NCBI GenBank assembly: GCA_947179485.1
Contig: OX359247.1
Location: 1,331,060 to 1,395,059, forward strand
Origin: Allacma fusca
Lineage: Eukaryota; Arthropoda; Collembola; Symphypleona; Sminthuridae
Direction of reading: 5' to 3'
DNA length: 64,000 nt
This document shows, piece by piece, positions 52,965 through 63,528 of this stretch. Under the pieces are notes generated by a model, which was given only the letters and a program-made list of their open reading frames with translations, was not told where the DNA came from and did not search any database. The stretch's first letter is position 1. Each line of letters starts with the position of its first letter. The translations under genes and the position numbers were made by a program.

Positions 52965-53941
52965 TCACAGCTTGTAAAGTCCAGCTATTTAGACCAGAGA
53001 TTGGCTGGAGCCTTCTCGGGTATCTCAGTGTTTCTTCGCAACCATCCTGAATTTAAAGCTAAAGATGTGGTTAGTCGGGAGTTGAGAAGACTGGACGGAT
53101 ATTCCCTACACAAGCAGGTTAGGCGTAAATACAAACGCCGGCGCATTATGGTGCACTTTATTAACGAAGTTTGGAGCTCCGATCTTACAGACATTGAAAA
53201 TATCGCACCATATAATGAGGCAATTTGTTTTGTCCTTATTGTCGTAGATAGTTTCAGTAAGAAGGCCTACACTAGACTTATAAAGAACAAGAACTCCGAG
53301 TCAATGATACAAGCCTTCACTTCTGTGTTCAAAGAAGCAAAGGCGAAGCCTATGTATCTCTTTAGCGATAGGGGAAAGAGTTTGTGCCCTCTGCATTCAC
53401 ATCTTTCCTCGAAAAGAACGAGATTAAGCCTTACCACATATATTCAATAGTTAAGGCTTCAATAGCTGAGCGTTTCATACGAACGCTTTTTACAAAACTA
53501 CAACGCTTCATGACACAAAACAACACGAAAAATATTAGCAGAGTTTTGCAGGACTTTACCAATACCTATAACAATTCATTTCATAGTTCAATTGGACGAG
53601 CGCCTAATGAAATAAATGTCAAGAATGCGTTTGACACTTGGCGATACCTGTACAGACGTCACGTGGAGGAGGCTAAACTCCCTAGGCCTCCTCCAAAGGT
53701 AGCAGTAGGTGACGTCGTCAGAATTTCTTGAGCAAAATTATTGTTTGAGAAGGGATACGCTGAGAATTACAGTAGGGAATCGTTTAAAATATCAGAGGTA
53801 TTGACGCAAAACTTTCCCTGTACATATAAGATTGTAGATATGTCAGGTGAGGAAATTGCAGGTCAGTATTATGACTATGATTTAAACTTGGTGACTACAC
53901 CCGATGAGGCAAAATATGTTCCTAAAGTCAGTGCAATATAA
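52962..53941 (+). pseudogene. Polinton RVE-type integrase, broken
   Basis: Frame 1 (52962-53450) contains SSYLDQRLAGAFSG, GYSLHKQVRRKY and the first catalytic Asp in WSSDLTDI, up to the second in LFSDRGK. A 1-base shift at about 53380, immediately after that Asp, moves into a second frame (to 53731) with the catalytic Glu in SIAERFIRTL and YNNSFHSSIGRAP. This ends at an in-frame TGA (53729-53731). The frame then remains open to 53941 with the chromodomain-like C-terminal region. All three DDE residues are encoded, but one frameshift and one nonsense codon disable it. The enzyme would insert the element with 6-bp duplications. Confidence 0.88.
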
Positions 53942-54247
53942 CTAAAGCAACTGATAACTTATATCAGTATAGGAATAGTATGAATAATACCAAAAGGGGG
54001 TCACTTCGTTCTATGCATAGAACGTTCTAGTGTCCGGCCAAGTGTCGGATAATCCCCCAATAGTCGTGATATTCAAGGATGCTTAAAGTCAATTAATGCT
54101 TTTGCCTAAAGTATATAAGACCCTCTAAACATCATCGCCAGTCCCTTATTTCTTCATCTGACATTATCCTGGCCGCACCTCTGAAAATGTTACATCTCGT
54201 GAAAATGAGTAAGTTTTATCTGGAACGTCGTTTTAACGAAAGTGTGA
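53942..54247 (+). promoter_or_regulatory. Promoter region with TATA box for the 54248 gene
   Basis: TATATAAG at 54112-54119 is followed about 25 bases later by CCAGTCCC, an arthropod initiator-like word. A short upstream ATG frame (54188) precedes the main ATG at 54248. A palindromic TTCTATGCATAGAA lies at 54010-54023. Confidence 0.45.
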
Positions 54248-54912
54248 ATGGAGGGAAGCCAAGTGAAAAGAGAACTATATAGGCCAAAGTTGAAGCCATT
54301 CGACTCTAGTCTATTATCATCCGAACCATCTCCTGCTGCTGCTACTTCCTACAAGGACGAGTCGCCGTTTACTTGGAACTTTTTCGAGAACGCAAAAGAC
54401 TCCTACTTTATTGACAGCGAGACGTTGGTGCGTTCAGCCTTTAATGACCGGCATCATTGCACTTTTGTGCACCTGGGACGTCGCAACCGAACAGGAGGCA
54501 TAACTACAGTCAAATTTTCGCAAAACGAGGGAAAACACCTTTTGCAGTTCCTTGGAGAACTGCTCGACCAATTGACAGTGCATCCCATACAAGGTCGGAG
54601 CTTTGACAACTTGATTCTTTTCTTTGACAAGGATCCCTTGAGAGCATATCACTCCCCGGATTCCAGAAAGGATTTTTGGAAGACACCCGATTTTGAGAGT
54701 TCATCTGTCCGAGACTTGTGTTTAACAGGATTCTAGGATCGTACGAGCTGCTGATCAACCGCCCCATCAGTGACGCACTTGCCTTGAAATTCAAAAATTG
54801 GCTTGGGTCAACGCTCTACCTGAAGTTGCAGGGGATGCGAAATTTGGAGTCGTATTTATCGTCCGAGTCTACTTTGGACGCAGATGAAAAGGATCTAGTC
54901 ATGGATGTGTGA
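54248..54912 (+). pseudogene. Unrecognised element protein, frameshifted near the C-terminus
   Basis: 162 codons are open from ATG 54248, then a shift at about 54715 moves to a frame open to 54912. The N-terminus is Ser/Pro/Ala-rich. The middle has a compact Gly-rich strand region (HLGRRNRTGGITTVKF) and FDNLILFFDKDP, and the tail is helical (ALALKFKNWLGSTLYLKLQG). Multiple short beta-type strands suggest a folded domain, but I recognise no family. It lies between integrase and PolB, 3' to 3' with PolB, with a TATA box upstream. An AATAAA lies at about 55013. Confidence 0.45.
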
Positions 54913-55205
54913 AGCAACTGTAACATTTTGTAAATATATACTCATTATTGTAAAGGTGTATTTGCGTACTTGCTTATTTGCGATTTATATTGTACATATG
55001 TGTTTGTGTGAAAATAAAATGTTTGTTTCGAAAATTCAATCATGATTACGAGTTAAAGGTTATTGTTATACTTTCATGTATCCTTATTCATATATTAGAT
55101 TCATTAAAGGGAGCACTTTAATATCACTTTATAAGTAATAGCATTTAGAAATAAGGTGCACTGGGTTCAGAAAATTAACTATTTGCAAATTTTACACCGT
55201 AAATT

Positions 55206-58200
55206 TTATTCCACTTTTAAATTGCATTCATACATTTTCCACCTATAATGCCCCAAGGGCAAATTAAAGTTAATATCTGAAGGATCTGGATAAATTCTAT
55301 ATACATCCAAGCTATGAAATCCAATTTTATTAACACTAATAAAATACAGAGTATGCTTTACACTGCGAATGTACTTCACATTCATCTTAACAATACTATT
55401 TTCTAAAACTACATCTTTATATTTCTGATGAGAAAATAATTTTAAGGACGAAGAAGGAATCCCTTTGGCTTTCATTTCCTCGTCCTTGTTAGAATAAAGT
55501 ATCGAGTACTGCTTGGACTTCACGTCCTCAGCGTCACGACCTCGAAAATATTTAGCGACTCGATTTTCCACTTACCTGACTCTCCAGCGTTCATCATTCA
55601 CAGATCTGGTATATGGGCAAACAACTTAAAAAATTCATGATTCTCTGGAATTTTGGAGAAATCGAAATATTGCCGATTCTTGCCGACACGCTTTAGCTGT
55701 TGATAGTAACCCTGATAGAATATAACTTTAGCAAGGTCTAGGACAGTAAACCCGGCGGCCGTAGGTTTGTTCATTACGACTTTCTTCGGCTGAAGCATTA
55801 CTATGCTAACATTTTCAGTTAAGGGCATAAAGTCTAAACACTCTGGTTTGACACGACTTTGTGCTCTAGAACTACACAATTTTATCCGATTATTATTTTT
55901 ATTGGATTGAAGGCACTTCCCGTAGGCATTGTTGTTTTGATCTTTCAAAAACTTACGCATAGATTCGCTTCTAGCAACCTTTGTGCGATCAATATTAAAC
56001 TGAATATAGTCTCGGAAGTACGCCTTTTCGGTAAACGAAATACCCTTGTGAATTTCTAGTAATGTCAGCCCCATTTTCAAATAATATTTCAACGCCTTGT
56101 AATGTACAGTATATTCCTCTCTGATGTAGCAGTGCAGCATTAGACGGGGCTGTAAAAGGAACGATTTTTTGTACTGCTTCCCAGACTGTTCATTACTCGC
56201 TGTTGATTTGCACTCAGCTCATCTACTTGTATCAACCGTTTCTCAGGTGCATGTGGTAAATCAACTGTCTTATCTTGTACATCGTTTGGGTAGCCTAACA
56301 TAACTTGAAGTATGTATCCTTTGTCATCGGCTCCGTCGTACAAGGTCCAATCAATAGATTCCAGATCCTGCTTCTCGACCCACTTGTAGTTTGAATGCGG
56401 AAAATTATCTAACAACGCTGTAGCGTACCGGCTAACTTTATCTAGATAAATAATAGGTGTCCTTTATTTTTCCGGGTCATAATGTTCAGAATTTCGCTCA
56501 TTGTTTGCTGACTGTATTTTTCTCGTGCAAAAGGTTGTACCTCCTCGGATACCTTGTGATAAAAATTTTATCATACTATCTCGAACATATTCCACTTCAG
56601 CTTTAGTCTTAAACAAGAAACACTGCCAGGAATAACCACTACCTGTGCACATATAGGTCGGGTCTAGCCCGTACATTCCAATTCCATTACGTCTAAAATT
56701 TTCCCAAATTACTGCTAACAATACAGTATCGATAATTGTGTAAAGTCTTGTGAATTGCTTGAAGTCGCGAATATTAAATACCTCACACACCTTCCCCACT
56801 CTTTCCCACTCTTAGTCTGAGCACGTATCATTACAAAGGTCATTGTCGAAGTGTTGTCGACTTGGAATAGGATGATTTGCAGTCAAAACGTCTTTCGATG
56901 ACAGATATCTGTAGGGAAATGCTAGTTTCTCAAACAACAAGTTAACTGTCTCATCATTTAGATCTAATTTTAGTCTCTTTGATGATGGTTCGCCATCTGT
57001 TTCAAGTATGTACGGAATGCTATCCCGTATCAACTTCAGCGTGCTGGCATTTTCTTTTTTAAGTGCTACAGCTAAACTATTTTTCAAAAACTGACACGAA
57101 TCAATGAATCTTAGTTTTACCTTCCTATTCGGTTCCCTGACACCAACCGCTTTGTGCGCCGTGTAGTACTGAAAGTTGAGTCTGGGAACATACCTGTCGC
57201 GCGCAGGTATCTCAAGCTGCACAAATTTTTCCGAGTTCTTAGATATAATGGAAATGTCCTTGACATCGAATATGGGGTTATTAGCAAATGAGAATCAAAA
57301 CCGGCTGCATTATGCGCTATGCAGACAAGTTCGTGTTTGTATTTATCTTTTAAGTTACATCCTACACATAACGTATTTAGATACTTATCAGACTGATGGC
57401 AACGGTGAGAGGTTTTTGTTACCTTTTTGCCTGCAGCAGCGTGTTCATTGGTTTCGTTCTTTTCTGCATTGCATGTAAGCAGGGTTCCCGCATCATCAAT
57501 GTTAACACGAATTGAACTGACCTCTGTGTCCTGGGGTTGCGTAAACTCACGATTGCAAAAATCACAATGACTCGTATTGTTGTGACGCTCAGTTTCCTCG
57601 GAGGTTGGAACGATGAAATTATTCGTTGTTCTTATGGACCAAAGTATATCTTCTGCATGCCTAAACACACGCTCGAAGAAATGCCCTACTACGTTGTCTC
57701 CATCGTAATACTCCAGAGCATAAATGTTCTGCGTGGTGGCGCTGCTGTGAACAATGCATAGAGAATATGAGGCTGGTTCAAATTTAGTTTCTATAGTTGT
57801 AGAATGACCTAGAATGTTTTTGTCTAATACATCCTGCGAAAAACATTCAAAGTCCCAGTATAGTATGTAGGGATATGGCTGGGTTAGTTCCGGGCGTGCG
57901 AATTTTAACTTTTCTCCTTCCTTAGGAAAAGTTTCGATTACGTCTATTCCTTTTTTACATTTTTCAATGTGTTCTGTTAATGCTCTTACATTTGCAAATG
58001 ATCTTAGTCAGTGATCACAAAAGTAAGCTTTTGTAGGTCTTTGATAACCAAGGAACTTATTTAGACATGTAATTAAAGCCAAATGATACGAAATAGTCTT
58101 TCTATCCTTCTTATGAATTAAGAAAAGATGTACTACTTTTTCCGTGCGAAGTGAGCTGCTTCGTATCATAACTACCGCGTCGCCTCGATGGCTTAATATA

Positions 58201-59244
58201 TTTACTGCTATGCCATTCATACCTTCAAACTTAGGTACATCATTATATATATTAACCATACCTGTTATACAGGAAAAATCAAAACGAGAAAAGTATTTTT
58301 CGCAAGTTTTATGTGATGCGAGATTCTTGTTATCCTTTCCCATCCTCTGATTTTCCAACTTTTGCTCTTCATAAAAGATGCCAGCTGCTACACAATATTG
58401 AAAGCATCTTGCATCTTTGTTCTTAAAATTTATATATCCCTGTCTAGATTTAAAGCGCATATCCAAATACCCGCTAGCTCTAGAATTCATAAACAGCCTA
58501 ATTTCACATATTTTAATTTCAAAGGAATTTACTTTTACTAGATTCCAGGACGAACCATTCTCTATAAACAAATTTTTCTTTTCAATTATCTGCGAACCAC
58601 TTTGTAAAAGAATGCTGGTAATTGAACCAGCCGTCTAAAGCTCGTAATGAGGACTCTTAAAATAAACCATAGCTTGCTTAAGACTTAAACTACCATCCTC
58701 TTCTACAATTTCCTTCTCCATAACATCTCCTATACTAATTTCTACCTTTGATAAAGTATGTATATTGTAAAGTTCAGTTAGGAGCCTTTTTGCGGACGGA
58801 GCTACAACCGCAAATGTTGATTCTACATCTGCGCTGCTTAACTCATGTTTATATTTATAACTAACCATACTACCACCATGACTCCTACTGAACTCTACAA
58901 AGTCAGTAAGGTCAAGTTGTTCACCAGCATCAGTATGACCCAAGCGCTGTCCGGTCATTGAACATTGATGATTGTTCAGATCCGGATAATAGTGAGCACA
59001 ATCAATGCACAAATGCCTATTTTCCAAATGTCCCTCATAATTAACGTAAGACCTACAATAAAACGGACAATTTTGCAGAGAACACCTCAGGACCTGCAAT
59101 TAAATAATTTAGTTTTAGTTACTTGTTCTAAATCTGTGTTGAGTATAAATCCGTATACTATACTAGGGATACAAAATATTTGATACTTACCGAATTATTC
59201 CCTCCTGCCCGAACAGGTTGCGGTGGTTCGCTTGTGCCCCTCAT
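55206..59244 (-). pseudogene. Polinton protein-primed family B DNA polymerase, degraded
   Basis: Exon 1 is 59191-59244 (MRGTSEPP...), spliced over a 97-bp intron to 59093 and downward. N-terminal Cys/His pairs (CSLQNCPFYC, CIDCAHYYP) precede the pPolB N-domain. Exo I (YWDFECF) is near 57850, Exo II (HNAAGFDSH) near 57300, Exo III near 56720, a degenerate motif A (YLDKVSRY) near 56430, and motif B (NNAYGKC) near 55925. The thumb region ends at 55206. In-frame stops are TAG 58635-58637, TGA 58008-58010, TAA 56812-56814 and TAA 56464-56466. Frameshifts lie near 57285, 56185 and 55590. Catalytic motif C (YxDTDS), expected at about 55675, is absent: LKRVGKN is followed directly by the FDFS-type segment that normally comes some 30 residues after it. 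The polymerase is therefore dead. Confidence 0.85.
59094..59190 (-). other. Spliceosomal intron near the PolB start
   Basis: On the minus strand it starts GTAAGTATC (59190) and ends TTGCAG (59094). It separates an 18-codon first exon from the Cys-rich N-terminus, in phase 0. No ATG exists immediately upstream in the second exon, which supports the spliced start. Confidence 0.65.
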
Positions 59245-59430
59245 TCTGGTTTCCGGGTGATGGGACGACTGGATGAATCATTGATTCAACCGCCGGTTTC
59301 TTCTTCCTTTGCTACCCTCGTCTCTTTCCAAGTTATGTAGATTGCCCGTCCTACTTTCATCAGCTTAGCAAGAACATATAGAACCAGTATAGTCAGGAGT
59401 TTTATTTAAAGAAAGCATCTAGTTGCAGCA
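59245..59430. other. Short gap upstream of PolB
   Basis: Presumed PolB 5' flank. No motif could be supported. Confidence 0.3.
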
Positions 59431-59754
59431 TTACACTCTAATACGCCTTTCTATTATAAATGTGTCCTTTACTATTTCTATAGTTACTAATCCAGTTTTC
59501 GGATTGCGATGTAGCTCTGCCCAATCCATATGCATATTATAGGTTTCATTCCCTCTGAGCCAACATTTTTTCAAAATTATCTCTAACCCGCTTGCTATAA
59601 TTTCACTGCCACTGCTAGCAAAATCACTTTGATGCATTTCTTTAAGCTGGAATTTGTCCTCTATGCTATTGAGAACCTCTATAGAATTTAGTGCCGCCGC
59701 TTGCAACAACAAAATGCAAAAGCTTGCACAGCCGATCGCTATTGCTTTCCTCAT
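59431..59754 (-). CDS. Small putative secreted protein
   Basis: 107 codons. The N-terminus is a clear signal peptide (basic MRK, hydrophobic IAIGCASFCILLLQAAA) with a likely cleavage after AAA. The mature part of about 85 residues is charged, mixed alpha/beta, with one Cys (KKCWLRGN) and no recognised domain. It is oriented like PolB and upstream of it. It could be an element gene or a neighbouring host gene. Confidence 0.45.
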   Translation of the reverse strand: MRKAIAIGCASFCILLLQAAALNSIEVLNSIEDKFQLKEMHQSDFASSGSEIIASGLEIILKKCWLRGNETYNMHMDWAELHRNPKTGLVTIEIVKDTFIIERRIRV

Positions 59755-59827
59755 GCTGATAAATCGATGACTGAAAAAATACTAGCTGAATGGTTAATTT
59801 TAAACCCCAATTTTTGCATAATTGCAG

Positions 59828-60541
59828 GACACCATTCCCATTGAAGTTGCGCATGAGGATGAACTAACCGTTCAGGTTCCTCCATAGAAGGAGGTAAATG
59901 CCAACGACGAATTTGCGGGTGCTGATGCTGTCGACATCTTGCTCACACCACTCGTCTTTCGCGAGGATGCTCCAACTCCATCCCCAAATTTATCACCCCC
60001 ACTGTATTTCCTTTTCTCGTCCCTATCATCCTCATCAGCATCCGAATCATCATCGTCAGAGTCTCCGCCCCCACGTCCCGCTAAAAACCGCAAAAGGGTC
60101 ATTTACAGCGATTCCGAATCGTCAGACACTCTACCATCTAAGCGCCCCTCATCGATAAAGAAGATATGCACCAAGAAGATAGAAGTCTCCCGATCCAGGG
60201 TGCATCCAGAAAATCTAATCCTACAGATGAGTTTAACATCTGTTCGGAAACAACTAGCGAAAAAGCAGAAAGAAACTGATGACTTGACAAAAGCACTTCA
60301 AGCAGCACGGGAAGAAATCGCGGCGTTGAAGACAGCGGACGGGCAGCGAGAAGCCAAGTTCAACGCAGTATTTGGGAACGAACGCCGGGCCAAGGATGAC
60401 ATCGTTAAGCTTCTGGAGAAGTCCCAGCAACAACTTCAGGATTTCAAGACCAACTTTGAAATCACCCAAACCGATCTTCAGCAGCACAAGGATGCCGTTG
60501 CCCAACTCACCGCTCAGCTGGACGTCGTTCCAACAAATTGA
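59828..60541 (+). pseudogene. Ser-rich acidic and coiled-coil protein with an in-frame stop
   Basis: An acceptor-like TTGCAG precedes 59828. The frame from there is interrupted by TAG at 59885-59887 and then open to 60541. The protein part has a low-complexity Ser/Glu/Pro region (SSSASESSSSESPPPRP), a basic patch, and then about 90 residues of heptad-like coiled coil (Lys/Glu/Gln/Leu-rich). I recognise no family. An upstream exon was not found. Whether this belongs to the Polinton or the host is open. Confidence 0.4.
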
Positions 60542-60552
60542 AATGCGCAATC

Positions 60553-61167
60553 ATGAAAATAGCCATTTTGGAGTTCCAACATAGCCACAGCACTCCCGCC
60601 ATAGTTCAACACATCTATGGCACTGGCAATCACCAACAGCGCAAGCGAAACGCGCCACAAATCCAGAACACTTCGAAGGTAAGCTAAATAACTGCATAAC
60701 AACTTCTTCTTCAGTATATAAAGTTTCCCCGACTTTGCAGGTCAACAATTATTTCAAGTACATATTTATAAGAATAATTATTATATTTCAGTATCCGGCT
60801 GGATTTGCTCCCGCGCGTGGCATGTTTTTTGTTAAATGCGCCACTCACAGGCAAGAAAAAGAATTTGAAAAACTCGGACACGATCTGGTGATCAACGCCG
60901 TGAAAGCTGTTTTTGGACCAACCTCCTTCATTACCAGATACAGATTTACCGTGAAGGTCTTCTTCTCAACTCTGTACGGGGCCTAGAAAGCATACAACAT
61001 GACTCCTGTGAAGGATATTTGCATTCCCTTCACCAATGTTCTTTTACATGTAAGTTTAATTTTTCAGAGTTTCTTTCCATCGTGATTGTGCAATATAACT
61101 TACGTAAATATTTATTATGTTTCAGATTGAAGCGCCATCTCCCGAAAATTACATCAGAGGCCAATAG
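60553..61167 (+). pseudogene. Three-exon unrecognised gene with an in-frame stop
   Basis: Exons are 60553-60678, 60792-61049 and 61126-61167, all in phase 0, with GTAAG donors and CAG acceptors. An in-frame TAG (60984-60986) lies in exon 2, and the frame otherwise continues to the final TAG. The protein would be about 141 residues, basic, with a central MFFVKCATHRQEKEFEKL-type helical segment. It may be the 3' part of the coiled-coil gene just upstream. An AATAAA occurs at about 61287. No family recognised. Confidence 0.4.
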
Positions 61168-62151
61168 TTTAACCAGCATTCATTTTTAAATATTTTCACA
61201 TTATATTTTATAAATCATACATTGCCGTTAACTGACATATGCTCAATCATGCGTGCCAACCAAAACAGGGATCCCTGTATATGTACAATAAAATTATTTT
61301 TCATTCCATTACTTTATCTTCATTGAATGAATAATTTCGGTGCACCCTGTACACTAAAAACCCGGAGTAAGTTACTGCACCGAAAATTCGGAAGTAACCC
61401 ACTGCTCCCGAAATTTCGGGAGTAACCTTTTGCAGGAAAAAAAAGTAGTGTATATTATACTACTGCTGTTATTGAGCAATTTTAAAGGAACAAAAAATTT
61501 CAGGTCTAAAGTTTACACATATTTTATTAGTGGTACTACCAATAGTTTCGACAACAATTGCAAAAAACATTGTTGCTTGTAAAAATTAACTAGTTATACT
61601 AGCACAAGTCGACGCACATTTAAATTTTGAAATAGCAATAAAAGGCAAACTCTGTATTAATTGCAACAATTGTGTATTTATTATTCACAATGAAAATGTG
61701 GAAATTCCCATGTTCAAATAAATTCTTGAATAGTTTAAAAAAACGAATGGAAATACAAGGTGCAGTCGTAAATGACAATACATTTTTGTAGTTGAAAAAA
61801 AGCAGAAAAACATTATAGACGGCAAAGAAACTGGGAAGGCAGGTACTGTTAAAAAACATTATTGGGAATATTATGGGGATTTGATAGTGGAAGTGAACAT
61901 GGTGAATCGGTAAGCATTATTGTTTTCTGATGTATGAATTTGTCAGTATTAACAACTTTTTGCAGTATTTTTGAAATGTATTTAAAGGGAAAAAACTCTG
62001 ATGGAACCCGCGTGGAATCATCCTCTGGTAAATCAGAATCCGGAAAACACAACATATTTGCAACTATACCATGAAAAACCCAGTATATAGTAATATCAAC
62101 TGTACAGTACAGTTTTTAACGTGTTTTCAGTCATTGTTTAAACGATCATAT
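61168..62151. other. Intergenic stretch with an 18-bp perfect palindrome
   Basis: CTCCCGAAATTTCGGGAG (61405-61422) is a perfect palindrome. It lies within a region of repeated GTAACC/GGGAGTAAC words (61360-61435) that could be part of a short mobile element. Possible splice donors and acceptors occur at 61912 and 61965 but no confident exon was found. Confidence 0.5.
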
Positions 62152-63128
62152 ATGAAAGGATCCAAAACGTTTGTCGTGTCCTCCAGTAGTTCAGAGGTAT
62201 GTTTTGACTTATAGTAAAATTATTTTTGTATGAATACCGGCCTGTTCTGTAGTAATCATATAATTTGTTTATCGGTGCCGCAGGAACAGCCAAGCTTGGA
62301 AGAAAGCAAAATAAGTACAAGCAGGCAAAAACGTTACGTAAGCACACGCTATGACAATTAAAAATCTTAAAACTGTTTGCCCTTTTTCATCATTTGCATT
62401 ATATAATTTGAACTAAATGGTTTTCCAAACACATTTTGTGGTTGTAGTCTACGGATAAAAAAGAAATTCACGTCACACGAGACTTCAACTGCTACAAAGC
62501 CTTGCATTTTATGACCAGCACTGACGAATCAAAGCTTATTCGGGAACTGCCACAAACACCAATAAAAGCGAATACAGTTTACGTTGTTGACACATATAAT
62601 AGCACTAACGCGTGGTGGTTGGATGATGAAAGTATGTCAAATCATGTGTAAATATATTAACTGCATACAAGTTATTCTAATTGGAAAATTGAGAATATAT
62701 AACTAGATATTTATGTATTCGTAGGATTTGTTTTTGTGGAGGTTAAAACTAGTTATCTTCCAGGAAAATCGAAGGATAGAATATTAAAAGCTCTGGTATT
62801 TAAGCTACGAGATTTAGGCAAAAAAGTTGATTTTCAAAAGACAGTCTACGGGGACCTTATGCCTGATGATGACAAATCCAATAACCTGAACAAGTGGAAA
62901 CTGAAACGAGCTGTAATTCATTACTCAGGTTAACGTTACTTGTGTGTATTTATACTTATTGTCTTCATAAACTCCTTGAGACGTATTCCTGTAACATTTC
63001 GTTAATTATTACTGAAGGAACATTCGACCCCATGTCGGCTGGATATAGGAAAATGCATGGAAACGAAGGGCAGCAAAGGAAAACCAGATTACAGAAGTTG
63101 CAATGTAATACGGAGCAGCAAAAAGGTA
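62152..63128 (+). CDS. Multi-exon gene, possibly MULE-transposase-derived (5' part)
   Basis: Exons 62152-62196, 62284-62337, 62448-62631, 62725-62928 and 63018-about 63126 have good splice sites and consistent phase through exon 4. Two frames are open in exon 5. Exons 3-4 encode a compact charged domain (FVFVEVKTSYLPGKSKDR, followed by a RAVIHYSG motif). Such short N-terminal domains precede MULE-type transposases in arthropod genes. At 63529-63680 the motifs GLYPFLVVSTRHKDL and IHYDTTFNMG, and beyond about 63840 more coding-like sequence, look like the MULE catalytic region with its Asp in DTTFN. The gene runs off the window. The link between the two parts and the family call are inference. 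Confidence 0.4.
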
Positions 63129-63528
63129 AAGCAATTATTATGCGATATACCAAGTATAATTAAAGTCGCCGCTAAGCCCAATGAGGTGAGTACTTATCTG
63201 TGTACAGTTACATTCGTTGTTTTTTGTATAGCAAAAGTGAAAGGAGTTTTTAAAAGAGAACTAGAGCAGCTGCAAAAAAAATTCAAGAACATTTGACCAC
63301 AGGGAAGAGCCCAAGTGTGGTATACAGGTAAATCGCTAATATTTTAGCGTCAAGTTAACCAAGTGTGATAGTAGTTTTGTACCTTTGTAGTGATATGGTT
63401 CATGTTAGCATAGAAGGAAGTTCGACAATTACCCCGAGAGATACGAAGCAGATAGAATATAGCGGGCACGGAAAAGGGAAAGAAGGTTACTTACAACAAC
63501 GACATAGGGGACGTATATCATAAAGCAA

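Larger units (their letters stand above)
42960..61167. mobile_element. Endogenous Polinton/Maverick (adintovirus-like) element, limits approximate
   Basis: Its genes include RVE integrase, protein-primed PolB, double-jelly-roll major capsid, penton-like protein, adenain-type protease and FtsK/A32-type ATPase. That set and the capsid-protease-ATPase neighbourhood define Polintons and adintoviruses. It also carries a PIF1-like helicase. Plus-strand genes converge on minus-strand PolB at about 55 kb. Several genes are broken, so it is an old integrated copy, incapable of autonomous replication as it stands. Terminal inverted repeats and the 6-bp target duplication were not found. The right limit could be about 59.8 kb or 61.2 kb. 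Confidence 0.85.

Noticed and set aside
56464-58637. Stop-codon recoding or an alternative genetic code in the PolB region
   Set aside because: All three stop codons occur inside the frame, frameshifts are also present, and nearby host genes use the standard code.
60254-60550. Minus-strand Leu-rich ORF opposite the coiled-coil gene
   Set aside because: Antisense shadow of the heptad-repeat coding sequence.
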